Shown here in pieces: positions 1 to 6,435 of a stretch of 16,171 nt of DNA (position 1 is the first letter of the stretch; each line of letters starts with the position of its first letter). A program made the translations under genes and the position numbers. The stretch is from contig NZEE01000049.1 in assembly GCA_002688965.1 (NCBI GenBank), positions 179 to 16,349 of the forward strand. Reading direction: 5' to 3'. A model generated the notes under the pieces. That model ran no database searches. It saw only the letters and a list, made by a program, of their open reading frames with translations, and had not been told where the DNA came from. This stretch comes from an archaeon (lineage in GTDB: Archaea; Aenigmatarchaeota; Aenigmatarchaeia; GW2011-AR5; GCA-2688965).

Positions 1-1
1 T

Positions 2-1456
2 GCAAAAGTTTATGATAATGCAACCTCAGGAGGACTTCCAGGAGCTATTTGTTATTTCTACGAAAATTCAACTTTACTAGGAAGTAACACAACAAATTCA
101 ACAGGAGATTGTTATGTTTCGTATGACAAAAGCTCACAAGACATTGGAATAAAATCATTCTATGTAAATTATACATATCCAATAGGAATAAAAACTATAA
201 CTGAATCTCAAATAAATGTTTCTTTAGCAAAATATATTACAACTTTAACCATGGGTAATCTCAGAAGCAGTGGAAAATATTATGATGGTGATACAGCAAC
301 ATTAGCAATTGAAATCAAAAAAACAAATAACACAGTAACAAATGAATATTATGATCCACAAAACATAAGTGCTAAAGCAATGAATAGTGCAAACGCAATC
401 AAAGGAAGTTATCTTTATCCAGGTGAAATAACAAAATCAGCTACAGGGCAATATTCTGCAAGTACTGTTGTTGATTATGGAACAGGTTCTGATGCATTTA
501 TTAAATGGCAAATTAATCTGAGCGATAATAATTTTAGTTCTTACTTAGGTTCAGCACTTCACGCAGATGAAGATATATGTGCCGGAGACTTTGGAAATTG
601 GGAAGGATGGAGTACATGTGTTAACAATATTCAAACAAATACAAAAAGAGATAGTAGTGGATGTACAGAAACACAGACTCAATCATGCGGAACCACATCT
701 GGCCCAGGAGCCAGTACATCTTCAATCGAATCAACTACAGAAACAACAGAAACTGTTGAAACAACAGAAACAACAGAAACTGTTGAAACAACAGAAACAA
801 CAATTACTGATGACGAAGCAAAAAGAATTGAAGAAGAATGCAAACCATTCAAAGGAATTTCAGGGATAATATCTAATTCAATTTTAGGTCCTTCACACAA
901 ATCAGTTATACGAGTAATTGATCCTAAAGAATATGAGACAGGAACATATCTAAAATCATCTCATGAAATAGGTATAAGAAAAATGGTAATTACATGTTCT
1001 GGTCATAGTAATTTAACATTAGAAAACCAAACTCAGATAACTCAAGTTGTTCAAGGTTATAATGATATTGAAGAAATTGATTGTAATAATAGACCTGTAT
1101 GTAGATGGATAAAAAATATTGAAAAAACAAACCAGACAAAAGAATGTAAATTATTGATAATAGATTCTTGTGGTTTTGTTTCAGAAAAAGCTTTTGACAT
1201 TATGAAATTTGGTCATCCAGATTCTAAAGGAATTATAAGTGAAAAAATTATTTTAGGAATGCAATTATCAAAAGATTGGATTTGGTTCCTAATACTTTTA
1301 GCTATAATTTTATACATGCTGTTCAAGTCTATCAAAAAACTTAGAGAAAGATATCTTAAGACGCATAAGAAACGTAAAACTCGTAAGAAGCGAAAAAAGA
1401 AACATAAAAAGAAACGTAAAAAACGCAAGAAACGTAAAAAACGTTCTCATCGCTAA
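2..1456 (+). CDS. Large surface protein, C-terminal part (5' end outside window): TSP1-like motif, Thr/Glu repeat, membrane anchor, basic tail
   Basis: The reading frame is open from base 2, so the ATG at 251 is internal and about 484 codons of a longer protein are visible. The N-terminal part is rich in Asn, Thr, Ser and Tyr, with many N-x-S/T sequons, as in archaeal extracellular beta-sandwich proteins. Bases 599-688 encode a thrombospondin type 1-like pattern, WxxWSxC then Arg and two more Cys. Bases 740-802 encode a TETTETVET repeat (27-base unit, two copies plus a third of a copy). A Cys-containing domain follows, then one membrane helix (about 1274-1330) and a 41-residue tail with about 30 Lys/Arg. 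Inferred topology: ectodomain outside, basic tail in the cytoplasm. The function is not recognised. Its stop overlaps that of the convergent aspS by 4 bases. Confidence 0.8.
   Translation, partial: AKVYDNATSGGLPGAICYFYENSTLLGSNTTNSTGDCYVSYDKSSQDIGIKSFYVNYTYPIGIKTITESQINVSLAKYITTLTMGNLRSSGKYYDGDTATLAIEIKKTNNTVTNEYYDPQNISAKAMNSANAIKGSYLYPGEITKSATGQYSASTVVDYGTGSDAFIKWQINLSDNNFSSYLGSALHADEDICAGDFGNWEGWSTCVNNIQTNTKRDSSGCTETQTQSCGTTSGPGASTSSIESTTETTETVETTETTETVETTETTITDDEAKRIEEECKPFKGISGIISNSILGPSHKSVIRVIDPKEYETGTYLKSSHEIGIRKMVITCSGHSNLTLENQTQITQVVQGYNDIEEIDCNNRPVCRWIKNIEKTNQTKECKLLIIDSCGFVSEKAFDIMKFGHPDSKGIISEKIILGMQLSKDWIWFLILLAIILYMLFKSIKKLRERYLKTHKKRKTRKKRKKKHKKKRKKRKKRKKRSHR
740..802 (+). repeat. 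27-base in-frame tandem repeat coding for a Thr/Glu linker
   Basis: Two exact 27-base units (740-766 and 767-793) and a further 9-base part (794-802). Each unit is three 9-base modules, gaaacaaca, gaaactgtt and gaaacaaca, coding TETTETVET. It reads as a flexible, probably glycosylated stalk between the TSP1-like motif and the membrane-proximal domain. Copy number could vary between strains. Confidence 0.85.
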
Positions 1457-2754
1457 GGATTAATCCTTGTACGGTCACGAGGAAATAGTACAGCTTCTCG
1501 GATATTTGATAAACCTAACAGTAACATAACTATTCTTTCAATACCAAAACCAAACCCACCATGAGGTGGCATACCATACTTGAACGCATCTAAATATGAT
1601 TCTAAAGCTTCAGGATTCATACCTTTTTTCTTAAGTTGTTTCATTAAGAATTCTCTATCATGTATTCGCTGTGAACCACTTACCAGTTCACGTCCTCTGA
1701 ATTCTAAATCAAAACCACGACTAATTTTATCATTTCCAGGTTCTGGCATTGTGTAAAATGGTTTAATCGCCATAGGATATTTTGTAATAAAATAAAATTC
1801 AAATCCTTTTTTCTTCATTATCTCACCTATTTTTTTCTCAGCTGCAGTATCTAAATCTTCTCCCCATGGAAGTTCTATTCCTTCTTTAGAAAGAAGTTTT
1901 AATGCTTCAGTATATGTTAGACGAGGAAAATCATAATCAACTGCATCCACTTTTACTTTCAAAACTTTCAATTCTTCTTTACAATTATCTGCAACAAATT
2001 TCACAATATATTTTGTCATTCCTTCTAAAACATCTAAAATATCATCTTCAGAATTAATGAAAGCCATTTCACAATCTATTGCAGTAATCTCATTCAAATG
2101 CCATATGGTTTTGTGCTCTTCAGCTCTGAAATAAGTAGCAATTTCAAATATTTTATCAAAACCAGTTCCCATTATCATTTGTTTGAACAATTGAGGAGAT
2201 TGTGCTAAAAATGCTTCTTTATCAAAATATGATATTGGAAATAGATCAGTACCACCTTCACTTGCAGTTGAAATAATTCTAGGAGTATGAATTTCTACAA
2301 ACTTATTTTTAGTAAAATACTCTCTCCCACCTTCTAATATTTTAGAACGAATCTTGAATATTGCAGTAACTGAAGGTTTTCTCAAATCTAATACTCTAGC
2401 ATTTAGTCTAGTATCTAAATCAGCATTAGCAGATTCTTTAACCTCTAATGGCAAAGTAGTTTCAGATTTATTCAACATTTCAATATCTTCAGGAATAAGT
2501 TCCCATCCACAAGGAGATTTATCACTTGCTTGAACAACACCTTTTACAGATATTACACTTTCTTTTCCCATATGTTTAATTTTCTCAGTCATATCCTTTT
2601 CTTTAACAACTACCTGCATTGTACCTTCTCTATCACGTAAAATAACAAATTTTATCTTACCAATATCTCTAATGTTATCTATCCATCCAGCAACAACTAC
2701 TTGTTCGCTGTCCATTTTTTCTGTAATTTCATTAGAATAATGTGTTCTTATCAT
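1453..2754 (-). CDS. aspS: Aspartyl-tRNA synthetase, archaeal type
   Basis: Class II synthetase that attaches Asp to tRNA-Asp (and to tRNA-Asn if non-discriminating). The 433-residue protein has an N-terminal OB-fold anticodon domain (about 1-95, starting MIRTHYS as in archaeal homologues). Motif 1 lies at about 140-160, motif 2 at FRAEEH (Arg about 210), and motif 3 at GFGFGIER (about 400-407), followed by [11 protein letters not shown]. It lacks the insertion domain of bacterial AspRS. ATG 2754 is preferred over GTG 2760 because an AGGGGTG ribosome binding site ends 7 bases before it. It is the last gene of rnhB - membrane protein - aspS. Position 26, a residue that separates discriminating from non-discriminating archaeal enzymes, is Asp here, so specificity cannot be read off. 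Confidence 0.96.
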   Translation of the reverse strand: MIRTHYSNEITEKMDSEQVVVAGWIDNIRDIGKIKFVILRDREGTMQVVVKEKDMTEKIKHMGKESVISVKGVVQASDKSPCGWELIPEDIEMLNKSETTLPLEVKESANADLDTRLNARVLDLRKPSVTAIFKIRSKILEGGREYFTKNKFVEIHTPRIISTASEGGTDLFPISYFDKEAFLAQSPQLFKQMIMGTGFDKIFEIATYFRAEEHKTIWHLNEITAIDCEMAFINSEDDILDVLEGMTKYIVKFVADNCKEELKVLKVKVDAVDYDFPRLTYTEALKLLSKEGIELPWGEDLDTAAEKKIGEIMKKKGFEFYFITKYPMAIKPFYTMPEPGNDKISRGFDLEFRGRELVSGSQRIHDREFLMKQLKKKGMNPEALESYLDAFKYGMPPHGGFGFGIERIVMLLLGLSNIREAVLFPRDRTRINP

Positions 2755-2773
2755 AACCACACACCCCTACTAA

Positions 2774-3172
2774 TTAGTAGGATGCTATTAACTGGAGATT
2801 GTAGAATAATGTCCATGCAACCAACCACACAGTAAAATAAACAACCAAAGCATTACCTGATATCAATTTTCCAGTTTTGAGTTTCAATGCTGCTTTAACT
2901 ACAATTTGAGCAACAATAAAAACTATAACAGCAGCAACCAATGCAATTAAAGGAGATACAATTAAGAATGATATATATCCTATAACAGCTCCAAACACTG
3001 CAAATAGTAATACAAGATTTCTTTCCATTGGTTTTGATAAATCTTCTTTTTTATCTTTTTTCTCATCACTACCAAGGATAGGTAAAGTTTTACTCTCTTC
3101 TATAGAAGTCTTCTTTTCCTCAGTTTTCTTCTCTTCTCTTTTCTCTTCCTTTTCTTTATGTTCTTCAGCCAT
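2774..3172 (-). CDS. Small membrane protein with charged N-terminal tail (unknown function)
   Basis: I do not recognise a family. The 132-residue product has an extremely charged Lys/Glu N-terminal region (about 1-50) and then three likely membrane helices at about 54-72, 74-93 and 109-128. The last helix contains a Trp/Phe-rich VWLVAWTLFYN segment. The positive-inside rule and the charged tail suggest a cytoplasmic N-terminus. ATG 3172 is chosen over the GTG at 3181 because GTGATT, which overlaps the rnhB stop, sits at ribosome-binding distance. The gene is therefore probably translationally coupled to rnhB and lies 19 bases before aspS. The placement suggests a constitutive role but gives no specific function. 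Confidence 0.75.
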   Translation of the reverse strand: MAEEHKEKEEKREEKKTEEKKTSIEESKTLPILGSDEKKDKKEDLSKPMERNLVLLFAVFGAVIGYISFLIVSPLIALVAAVIVFIVAQIVVKAALKLKTGKLISGNALVVYFTVWLVAWTLFYNLQLIASY

Positions 3173-3177
3173 TATAA

Positions 3178-3852
3178 TCACTTTTTACAAAATTCATTGA
3201 AAAACGCACCAAGCGTTTTTTGTTCTTTTTCAGCCATTAAAGCCTTTGATGTAAACCATGACTTTCTAACAAAGTCAGGCAACTCATTATTCTTTTCTAA
3301 CCAATCTTTTAAAAACATAATAGTTCGCTCATCTGATGGATATCCAGACCCATCAAAGCCATGCTTTTCCTGTAATTTAGCAATACAATCATCTCTACAT
3401 ATCTTTGCTAAAACAGATGCAGCTGAAACCTCAACATGGTTTTTATCAGCAAAGTTCTCACACACTAATTTAACTTTCTTATTTTTCAAACCAGATTTAA
3501 TCTTTTGCTTGAATGCCCGAGTATTAACTTCAAATGCATCTATAATAACTTTATCTGGTTTCAGAGTATTAATAATTTCCTGCATCTTAACAATTTCTAA
3601 TTTATTCAAATTAGAAGTTTTTTTGTTCTCATCAATATCCTTAGCATCTATTTTCAATAAAACATGATCTTTAGCCATCTTTCGAAGTTCAGGAGCTATT
3701 TTTTCTCGTTTCTTACGTGTAAGCAATTTACTATCTTTCACACCTAATTTATTCAATAGTTTCTTATCTTTAGAATCAATCATATACCCACATATTACTA
3801 ATGGGCCAAGTACAGGACCTTTTCCTGATTCATCAATACCAAGAACTTTCAT
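3178..3852 (-). CDS. rnhB: Ribonuclease HII with C-terminal PIP box
   Basis: Cleaves RNA in RNA/DNA hybrids and at single ribonucleotides in DNA, serving primer removal and ribonucleotide repair. The 224-residue protein has the archaeal RNase HII layout: GIDESGKGP (5-13, catalytic Asp7 and Glu8), KDSK (39-42), Asp105, AKICRD (149-154) and SGYPSD (169-174), then the PDFVRKSW block. The phosphate-binding motif usually written GRG in RNase HII reads GKG here, as in RNase HIII. The C-terminus holds a textbook PIP box, Q211-x-x-L214-x-x-F217-F218, for binding the PCNA clamp. The ATG at 3852 is about 27 bases from a TATA box shared with the divergent tRNA, so the message is probably leaderless. First gene of the rnhB - membrane protein - aspS operon. 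Confidence 0.95.
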   Translation of the reverse strand: MKVLGIDESGKGPVLGPLVICGYMIDSKDKKLLNKLGVKDSKLLTRKKREKIAPELRKMAKDHVLLKIDAKDIDENKKTSNLNKLEIVKMQEIINTLKPDKVIIDAFEVNTRAFKQKIKSGLKNKKVKLVCENFADKNHVEVSAASVLAKICRDDCIAKLQEKHGFDGSGYPSDERTIMFLKDWLEKNNELPDFVRKSWFTSKALMAEKEQKTLGAFFNEFCKK

Positions 3853-3876
3853 GGAATACTATGTACTTGAAATCAA

Positions 3877-3884
3877 TTTAAAAG
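3877..3884. promoter_or_regulatory. Shared TATA box between rnhB and the initiator tRNA
   Basis: The 57-base divergent gap (3853-3909) holds one convincing TATA element, TTTAAAAG, whose TTTAAA core is self-complementary. It lies about 29-30 bases before the tRNA 5' end on the plus strand and about 27-28 bases before the rnhB ATG on the minus strand. Both distances suit an archaeal TBP/TFB promoter. No second box is evident, so one element may fire both ways. Confidence 0.55.
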
Positions 3885-3909
3885 TGCGAAATGAACATTA
3901 TTACACTAT

Positions 3910-3984
3910 AGCGGGGTAGAGCAGCCTGGAGTGCTCGTGAGGCTCATAACCTCAAGGTCGTAGGTTCAAATCCTACCCCCGCTA
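3910..3984 (+). tRNA. Initiator tRNA-Met (anticodon CAT)
   Basis: Folds as a complete cloverleaf without intron. Acceptor stem AGCGGGG (3910-3916) pairs with CCCCGCT (3977-3983), with discriminator A3984. The D stem is GAGC/GCTC and the anticodon stem TGAGG/CCTCA closes loop CTCATAA, with CAT at 3945-3947. The T arm is GTAGG TTCAAAT CCTAC. The A1:U72 pair and close match to archaeal iMet genes mark it as the initiator rather than the elongator. No CCA is encoded. The anticodon stem has G30:C40 and G31:C39, but the third pair of the usual initiator GGG/CCC run is A29:U41. The 3' end is only 2 bases before the next ATG. Confidence 0.95.
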
Positions 3985-3986
3985 TT

Positions 3987-4202
3987 ATGACATCAAAAAA
4001 AGCACAAAGAGAACTTGACAGAATAAATAGTCTTGACACGATAAGATATGCCGGATCAAATAGAACAGATGGTCTTACACCTGGTCGAACATATGTACCA
4101 CTTGATGTTTATGAAGATCCTCACAGTCCAGGAAGAATATTAATTAAATTACATGATGACATTGGCGATACAACTGCAATAAGTTCAAAAAAAGCACGTT
4201 AA
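3987..4202 (+). CDS. Small protein directly downstream of the initiator tRNA (unknown function)
   Basis: 71 codons, ATG to TAA, beginning 2 bases after the tRNA's last base and without a separate promoter or ribosome binding site. Release of the tRNA by 3' processing would leave an almost leaderless message. The central part (about 29-62, with PGRTYVPLDVYEDP and a hydrophobic strand after it) alternates polar and hydrophobic residues like a small SH3-like beta barrel; that fold is a guess. The gene's ends contain the same 13 bases (tcaaaaaaagcac at 3993-4005 and 4185-4197), so the protein starts TSKKAQ and ends SSKKAR. Composition looks protein-like, but no family is recognised. Confidence 0.6.
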   Translation: MTSKKAQRELDRINSLDTIRYAGSNRTDGLTPGRTYVPLDVYEDPHSPGRILIKLHDDIGDTTAISSKKAR

Positions 4203-4216
4203 TATTTTCTAAAAAA
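4203..4216 (+). terminator. Possible T-rich terminator after the tRNA/ORF transcript
   Basis: Just after the TAA at 4200-4202 comes atattttct. Short T runs are typical archaeal terminators. There is no hairpin, so support is weak. Confidence 0.25.
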
Positions 4217-4217
4217 C

Positions 4218-4231
4218 TTAACCGCCGTTAA
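4218..4231. promoter_or_regulatory. Candidate operator, copy 1 (TTAAC-N4-GTTAA)
   Basis: Perfect 5+5 inverted repeat TTAAC-CGCC-GTTAA placed where the BRE/TFB contact would lie, immediately upstream of the TATA box at 4233-4240. The same arms with the same spacer length recur at 4243-4256. Confidence 0.6.
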
Positions 4232-4232
4232 C

Positions 4233-4240
4233 TTTAAATA
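4233..4240 (+). promoter_or_regulatory. TATA box of the HTH-iscS-iscU transcript
   Basis: TTTAAATA, centred about 35 bases before the ATG at 4272. A start about 26 bases downstream of the box centre would fall near 4262, leaving a leader of about 10 bases that contains GGTG at 4263-4266. The box is bracketed by the two TTAAC-N4-GTTAA palindromes. Confidence 0.6.
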
Positions 4241-4242
4241 CT

Positions 4243-4256
4243 TTAACACATGTTAA
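4243..4256. promoter_or_regulatory. Candidate operator, copy 2 (TTAAC-N4-GTTAA)
   Basis: Second perfect inverted repeat, TTAAC-ACAT-GTTAA, just downstream of the TATA box and upstream of the inferred start. Its centre is 25 bp from that of copy 1. A lone GTTAA half-site follows at 4266-4270. Occupancy would block both TFB/TBP and polymerase access, which fits repression by the dimeric HTH protein encoded next. Confidence 0.6.
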
Positions 4257-4271
4257 TATATCGGTGTTAAA

Positions 4272-4662
4272 ATGTTTAAGTTTCCATGTGAGATTGTAAT
4301 CCAATTTGTTCTTCCAGCAATGAGAAAAGAAATGGTAATGTGTCTAAAAAATGAAAAAAAAACTAAAGCAACGTGAAATAGCTAAAATATTAGGAATAAC
4401 AGATGCTGCAGTTTCTCAATATGTTAAAGGAAAAAGAGGCTCAAAATTCCAATTTGATGACAATGCAAAAAAGAAAATAAAAGAAATGTGTGTTCGGTTA
4501 TATACTCATTACAAAAAGCATGAAAAAGATCATAATGGTAGTGAATTCATGACAGATGCATGTGATATATGTAAAGAACTCCGTTCTTCAAAAGCTTTAT
4601 GCTATTTACATAAAGATCTTGGAATTGATATGAGTAACTGTGAAGCATGTATGGATTTATGA
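4272..4662 (+). CDS. Cys-rich HTH transcriptional regulator (COG2522-like), interrupted by a one-base frameshift in an A9 run
   Basis: Read from ATG 4272 (GGTG ribosome binding site, 5-base spacing), the first segment is MFKFPCEIVIQFVLPAMR, the N-terminal signature of the archaeal PCE..VLPA.R HTH family that also heads ThiR. That frame stops at 4374-4376. Skipping one A in the nine-A run 4354-4362 joins it to the frame ending at 4662. The joined 129-residue protein then carries REIAKILGITDAAVSQYVKGKRG, the helix-turn-helix, and a C-terminal CxxC-x9-C-x12-CxxC pattern able to hold Fe-S or Zn. The downstream frame alone is an intact ORF from ATG 4351 (103 codons), but it lacks the conserved N-terminus and a good ribosome binding site. 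iscS follows at once, suggesting an Fe-S-sensing autoregulator (inference). Sequencing error, slippage or a decayed gene are all possible. Confidence 0.7.
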
Positions 4663-4673
4663 TTGGTGTTTTG

Positions 4674-5855
4674 ATGAAAGTTTATTTAGATAATGGTGCA
4701 ACTACAATGGTTCCTGAAAAAGTAGTCAAAAGAATGGAACCATATTTTACAACCATTTATGGAAATCCTTCATCACTTCATCAAATGGGTCAAGAAGCAA
4801 AGCGCGCTATGCATGTAGCCAGAAATACAATAGCAAAAAAAATCAATGCCAATACAAATGAAATTGTTTTTGTAGCATCAGGCAGTGAGTCAGATAATTT
4901 AGCAATTAAAGGAACAGCATATGCTAATCCAGAGAAAAATCATATTATAACAACTAAAATAGAACATCATGCAGTTGAAAGAAGTTGTGGTACTTTAGAA
5001 AAACAAGGATATAATGTAACATGGCTTGATGTTGATCGTGAAGGATTTATCAATCTAGAAGAATTAGAAAAAGCGATGACTCCAAAGACATTACTAGTAT
5101 CAATTATCCATGCAAACAATGAAATAGGAACAATTCAAGATATAGACGCTATTTCAGAAATATGTAAGAAACATAATGTATTATTACATTTAGATGCAAT
5201 GCAATCATTCACAAAAGTTCCAATTAATGTTAAGAAACAAAATATTGACTTACTTTCTTTTTCAGCACATAAAATACATGGTCCAAAAGGTATTGGTGTG
5301 TTATATGTGAGAGAAGGATTAAAAGTACAGAAACTCACTGATGGTGGAAACCATGAACATAAATTAAGGGCAGGAACAGAAAATGTTCCTTATATGGTTG
5401 GATTTGCAGAAGCTGTAAAACTAAGCAGTGATAAAGATATTAAAAAAATGGCAAAGCTGCGTGATAGATTAATCCAAGGAATATTAGATAATGTACCAAG
5501 CACATATGTAAATGGTTATTATGAAAAAGAAGATTATACAAAACGATTATGTTTCAATGCAAATATTAGATTTGATGCAATTGAAGGAGAATCATTAGGA
5601 ATGTTGTTAGACAGTGATAATATATCTACAAGTACGGGTTCAGCTTGCTCTTCAAAAAGTCTAGAACCAAGTCATGTACTTACAGCAATAAGACTAAACA
5701 AAGAACATGCAAATGGTTCTATTCGTTTTACATTAAGCAGATATACAACAGAACAAGAAATAGATTATGTAATTGAAAAAATTACAAAACATGCTGAAAA
5801 ATTAAGAAATATAAGTCCTCTATGGAAAAAGATTACAAAGAAATTAGATAATTAG
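4674..5855 (+). CDS. iscS: Cysteine desulfurase (IscS/NifS type)
   Basis: PLP enzyme that takes sulfur from cysteine as a persulfide and passes it to the Fe-S scaffold. The 393-residue class V aminotransferase fold shows YLDNGATT (4-11), the cofactor-stacking His99 in IEHHAVE, the HLDAMQ segment (172-177), Schiff-base Lys200 in SAHKIHGPKG and the mobile-loop active-site Cys325 in GSACSS. The loop length and SSKSLEPSH context are those of IscS/NifS (group I), not SufS. ATG 4674 is chosen because GGTG at 4665-4668 lies 5 bases before it and the family begins at this Met-x-x-Tyr. The ATG at 4647 would overlap the regulator gene. iscU starts 8 bases after its stop. Confidence 0.95.
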   Translation: MKVYLDNGATTMVPEKVVKRMEPYFTTIYGNPSSLHQMGQEAKRAMHVARNTIAKKINANTNEIVFVASGSESDNLAIKGTAYANPEKNHIITTKIEHHAVERSCGTLEKQGYNVTWLDVDREGFINLEELEKAMTPKTLLVSIIHANNEIGTIQDIDAISEICKKHNVLLHLDAMQSFTKVPINVKKQNIDLLSFSAHKIHGPKGIGVLYVREGLKVQKLTDGGNHEHKLRAGTENVPYMVGFAEAVKLSSDKDIKKMAKLRDRLIQGILDNVPSTYVNGYYEKEDYTKRLCFNANIRFDAIEGESLGMLLDSDNISTSTGSACSSKSLEPSHVLTAIRLNKEHANGSIRFTLSRYTTEQEIDYVIEKITKHAEKLRNISPLWKKITKKLDN

Positions 5856-5863
5856 GTGATATT

Positions 5864-6241
5864 ATGTATAGTAAAAAAGTAATGTGTTTATTCAAAAACC
5901 CAAAACATATGGGTAAGATAAAAAACCCAGATGGAGTAGGACAAGTAGGCAATCCTAATTGCGGAGATGTAATGAAAGTTTATATCAAAGTTGGAAAAAA
6001 CAAGAAAGATGAAGAAATACTCAAAGATGTCAAAGTTGAAACATTTGGTTGTGTAGCAGCCATATCAACAAGTTCACAATTAACAGATATGGTTATTGGA
6101 AAGACAATAAAAGAAGCCTTAAAAGTTACAAAAAAAGATGTAACTGATGCATTAGGAGGATTGCCATTAGAAAAATGGCATTGTTCTGTGCTAGCAGTTG
6201 ACGCATTAAAATCAGCTGTAGAAAATTATAAGAAAAAGTGA
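5864..6241 (+). CDS. iscU: Iron-sulfur cluster scaffold IscU (NifU N-terminal type)
   Basis: Scaffold on which [2Fe-2S]/[4Fe-4S] clusters are built with sulfur from IscS. The 125 residues contain all expected ligands: Cys33 and Asp35 in GNPNCGD, Cys63 in FGC, and His106-Cys107 in WHCSVLA. An LPLEK motif (100-104) corresponds to the LPPVK chaperone-binding motif of bacterial IscU. An extra Cys8 lies near the N-terminus. The ribosome binding site GGTGAT overlaps the iscS stop, so the two are translationally coupled. No HscA/HscB, IscA or Suf gene is in the window. Confidence 0.95.
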   Translation: MYSKKVMCLFKNPKHMGKIKNPDGVGQVGNPNCGDVMKVYIKVGKNKKDEEILKDVKVETFGCVAAISTSSQLTDMVIGKTIKEALKVTKKDVTDALGGLPLEKWHCSVLAVDALKSAVENYKKK

Positions 6242-6246
6242 TTAAC

Positions 6247-6435
6247 ATGGAAAAAATAACTAAAGACACAACAATAAGTGAAGTTTTAATGAAAAATCCA
6301 AAAGCTGGAGAGATTCTAGCCGCTCACGGATTTCATTGTGTAGGTTGCCCTATGTCACAGATGGAAACATTAGAAATAGGTGCAAAAGCACATGGTGTTA
6401 AAGTTGAAGACCTAATAAAAGAGCTTAACAAATAA
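6247..6435 (+). CDS. DUF1858 small protein with HCxxC redox motif
   Basis: 62 residues from ATG 6247, matching the DUF1858 domain, called the hybrid-cluster-associated redox disulfide domain when it has two cysteines: a helical TTISEVLMKNPKAGEIL start, then GFHCVGCP (Cys31, Cys34), then a helix ending VEDLIKEL. The reading frame also opens at GTG 6238, overlapping the iscU stop, but the GTGATT there works better as ribosome binding site for the ATG. It is the third gene of iscS-iscU-DUF1858. A role in thiol/persulfide handling or cluster chemistry is inferred from position and CxxC; the family's reaction is not established. Confidence 0.85.
   Translation: MEKITKDTTISEVLMKNPKAGEILAAHGFHCVGCPMSQMETLEIGAKAHGVKVEDLIKELNK

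Noticed and set aside
740..802. Short tandem repeats as a CRISPR or mobile element
   Set aside because: Units are in frame, without spacers, and encode a continuous Thr/Glu linker in a long ORF. No CRISPR array, transposase or insertion-sequence ends were seen in the window.
679..900. Minus-strand ORF rich in Val/Ser opposite the surface protein
   Set aside because: It is the antisense reading of the 27-base Thr/Glu repeat; its low-complexity VVSTVSVVS sequence simply mirrors that repeat.
3158..3667. Plus-strand 169-codon ORF inside rnhB
   Set aside because: Runs wholly opposite rnhB, whose catalytic motifs are clear; Ser/Phe/Leu-rich shadow composition, no ribosome binding site.
4647..4673. 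Upstream ATG for iscS
   Set aside because: It overlaps the end of the regulator gene and lacks a ribosome binding site, while ATG 4674 has GGTG at 5 bases and the normal family N-terminus.
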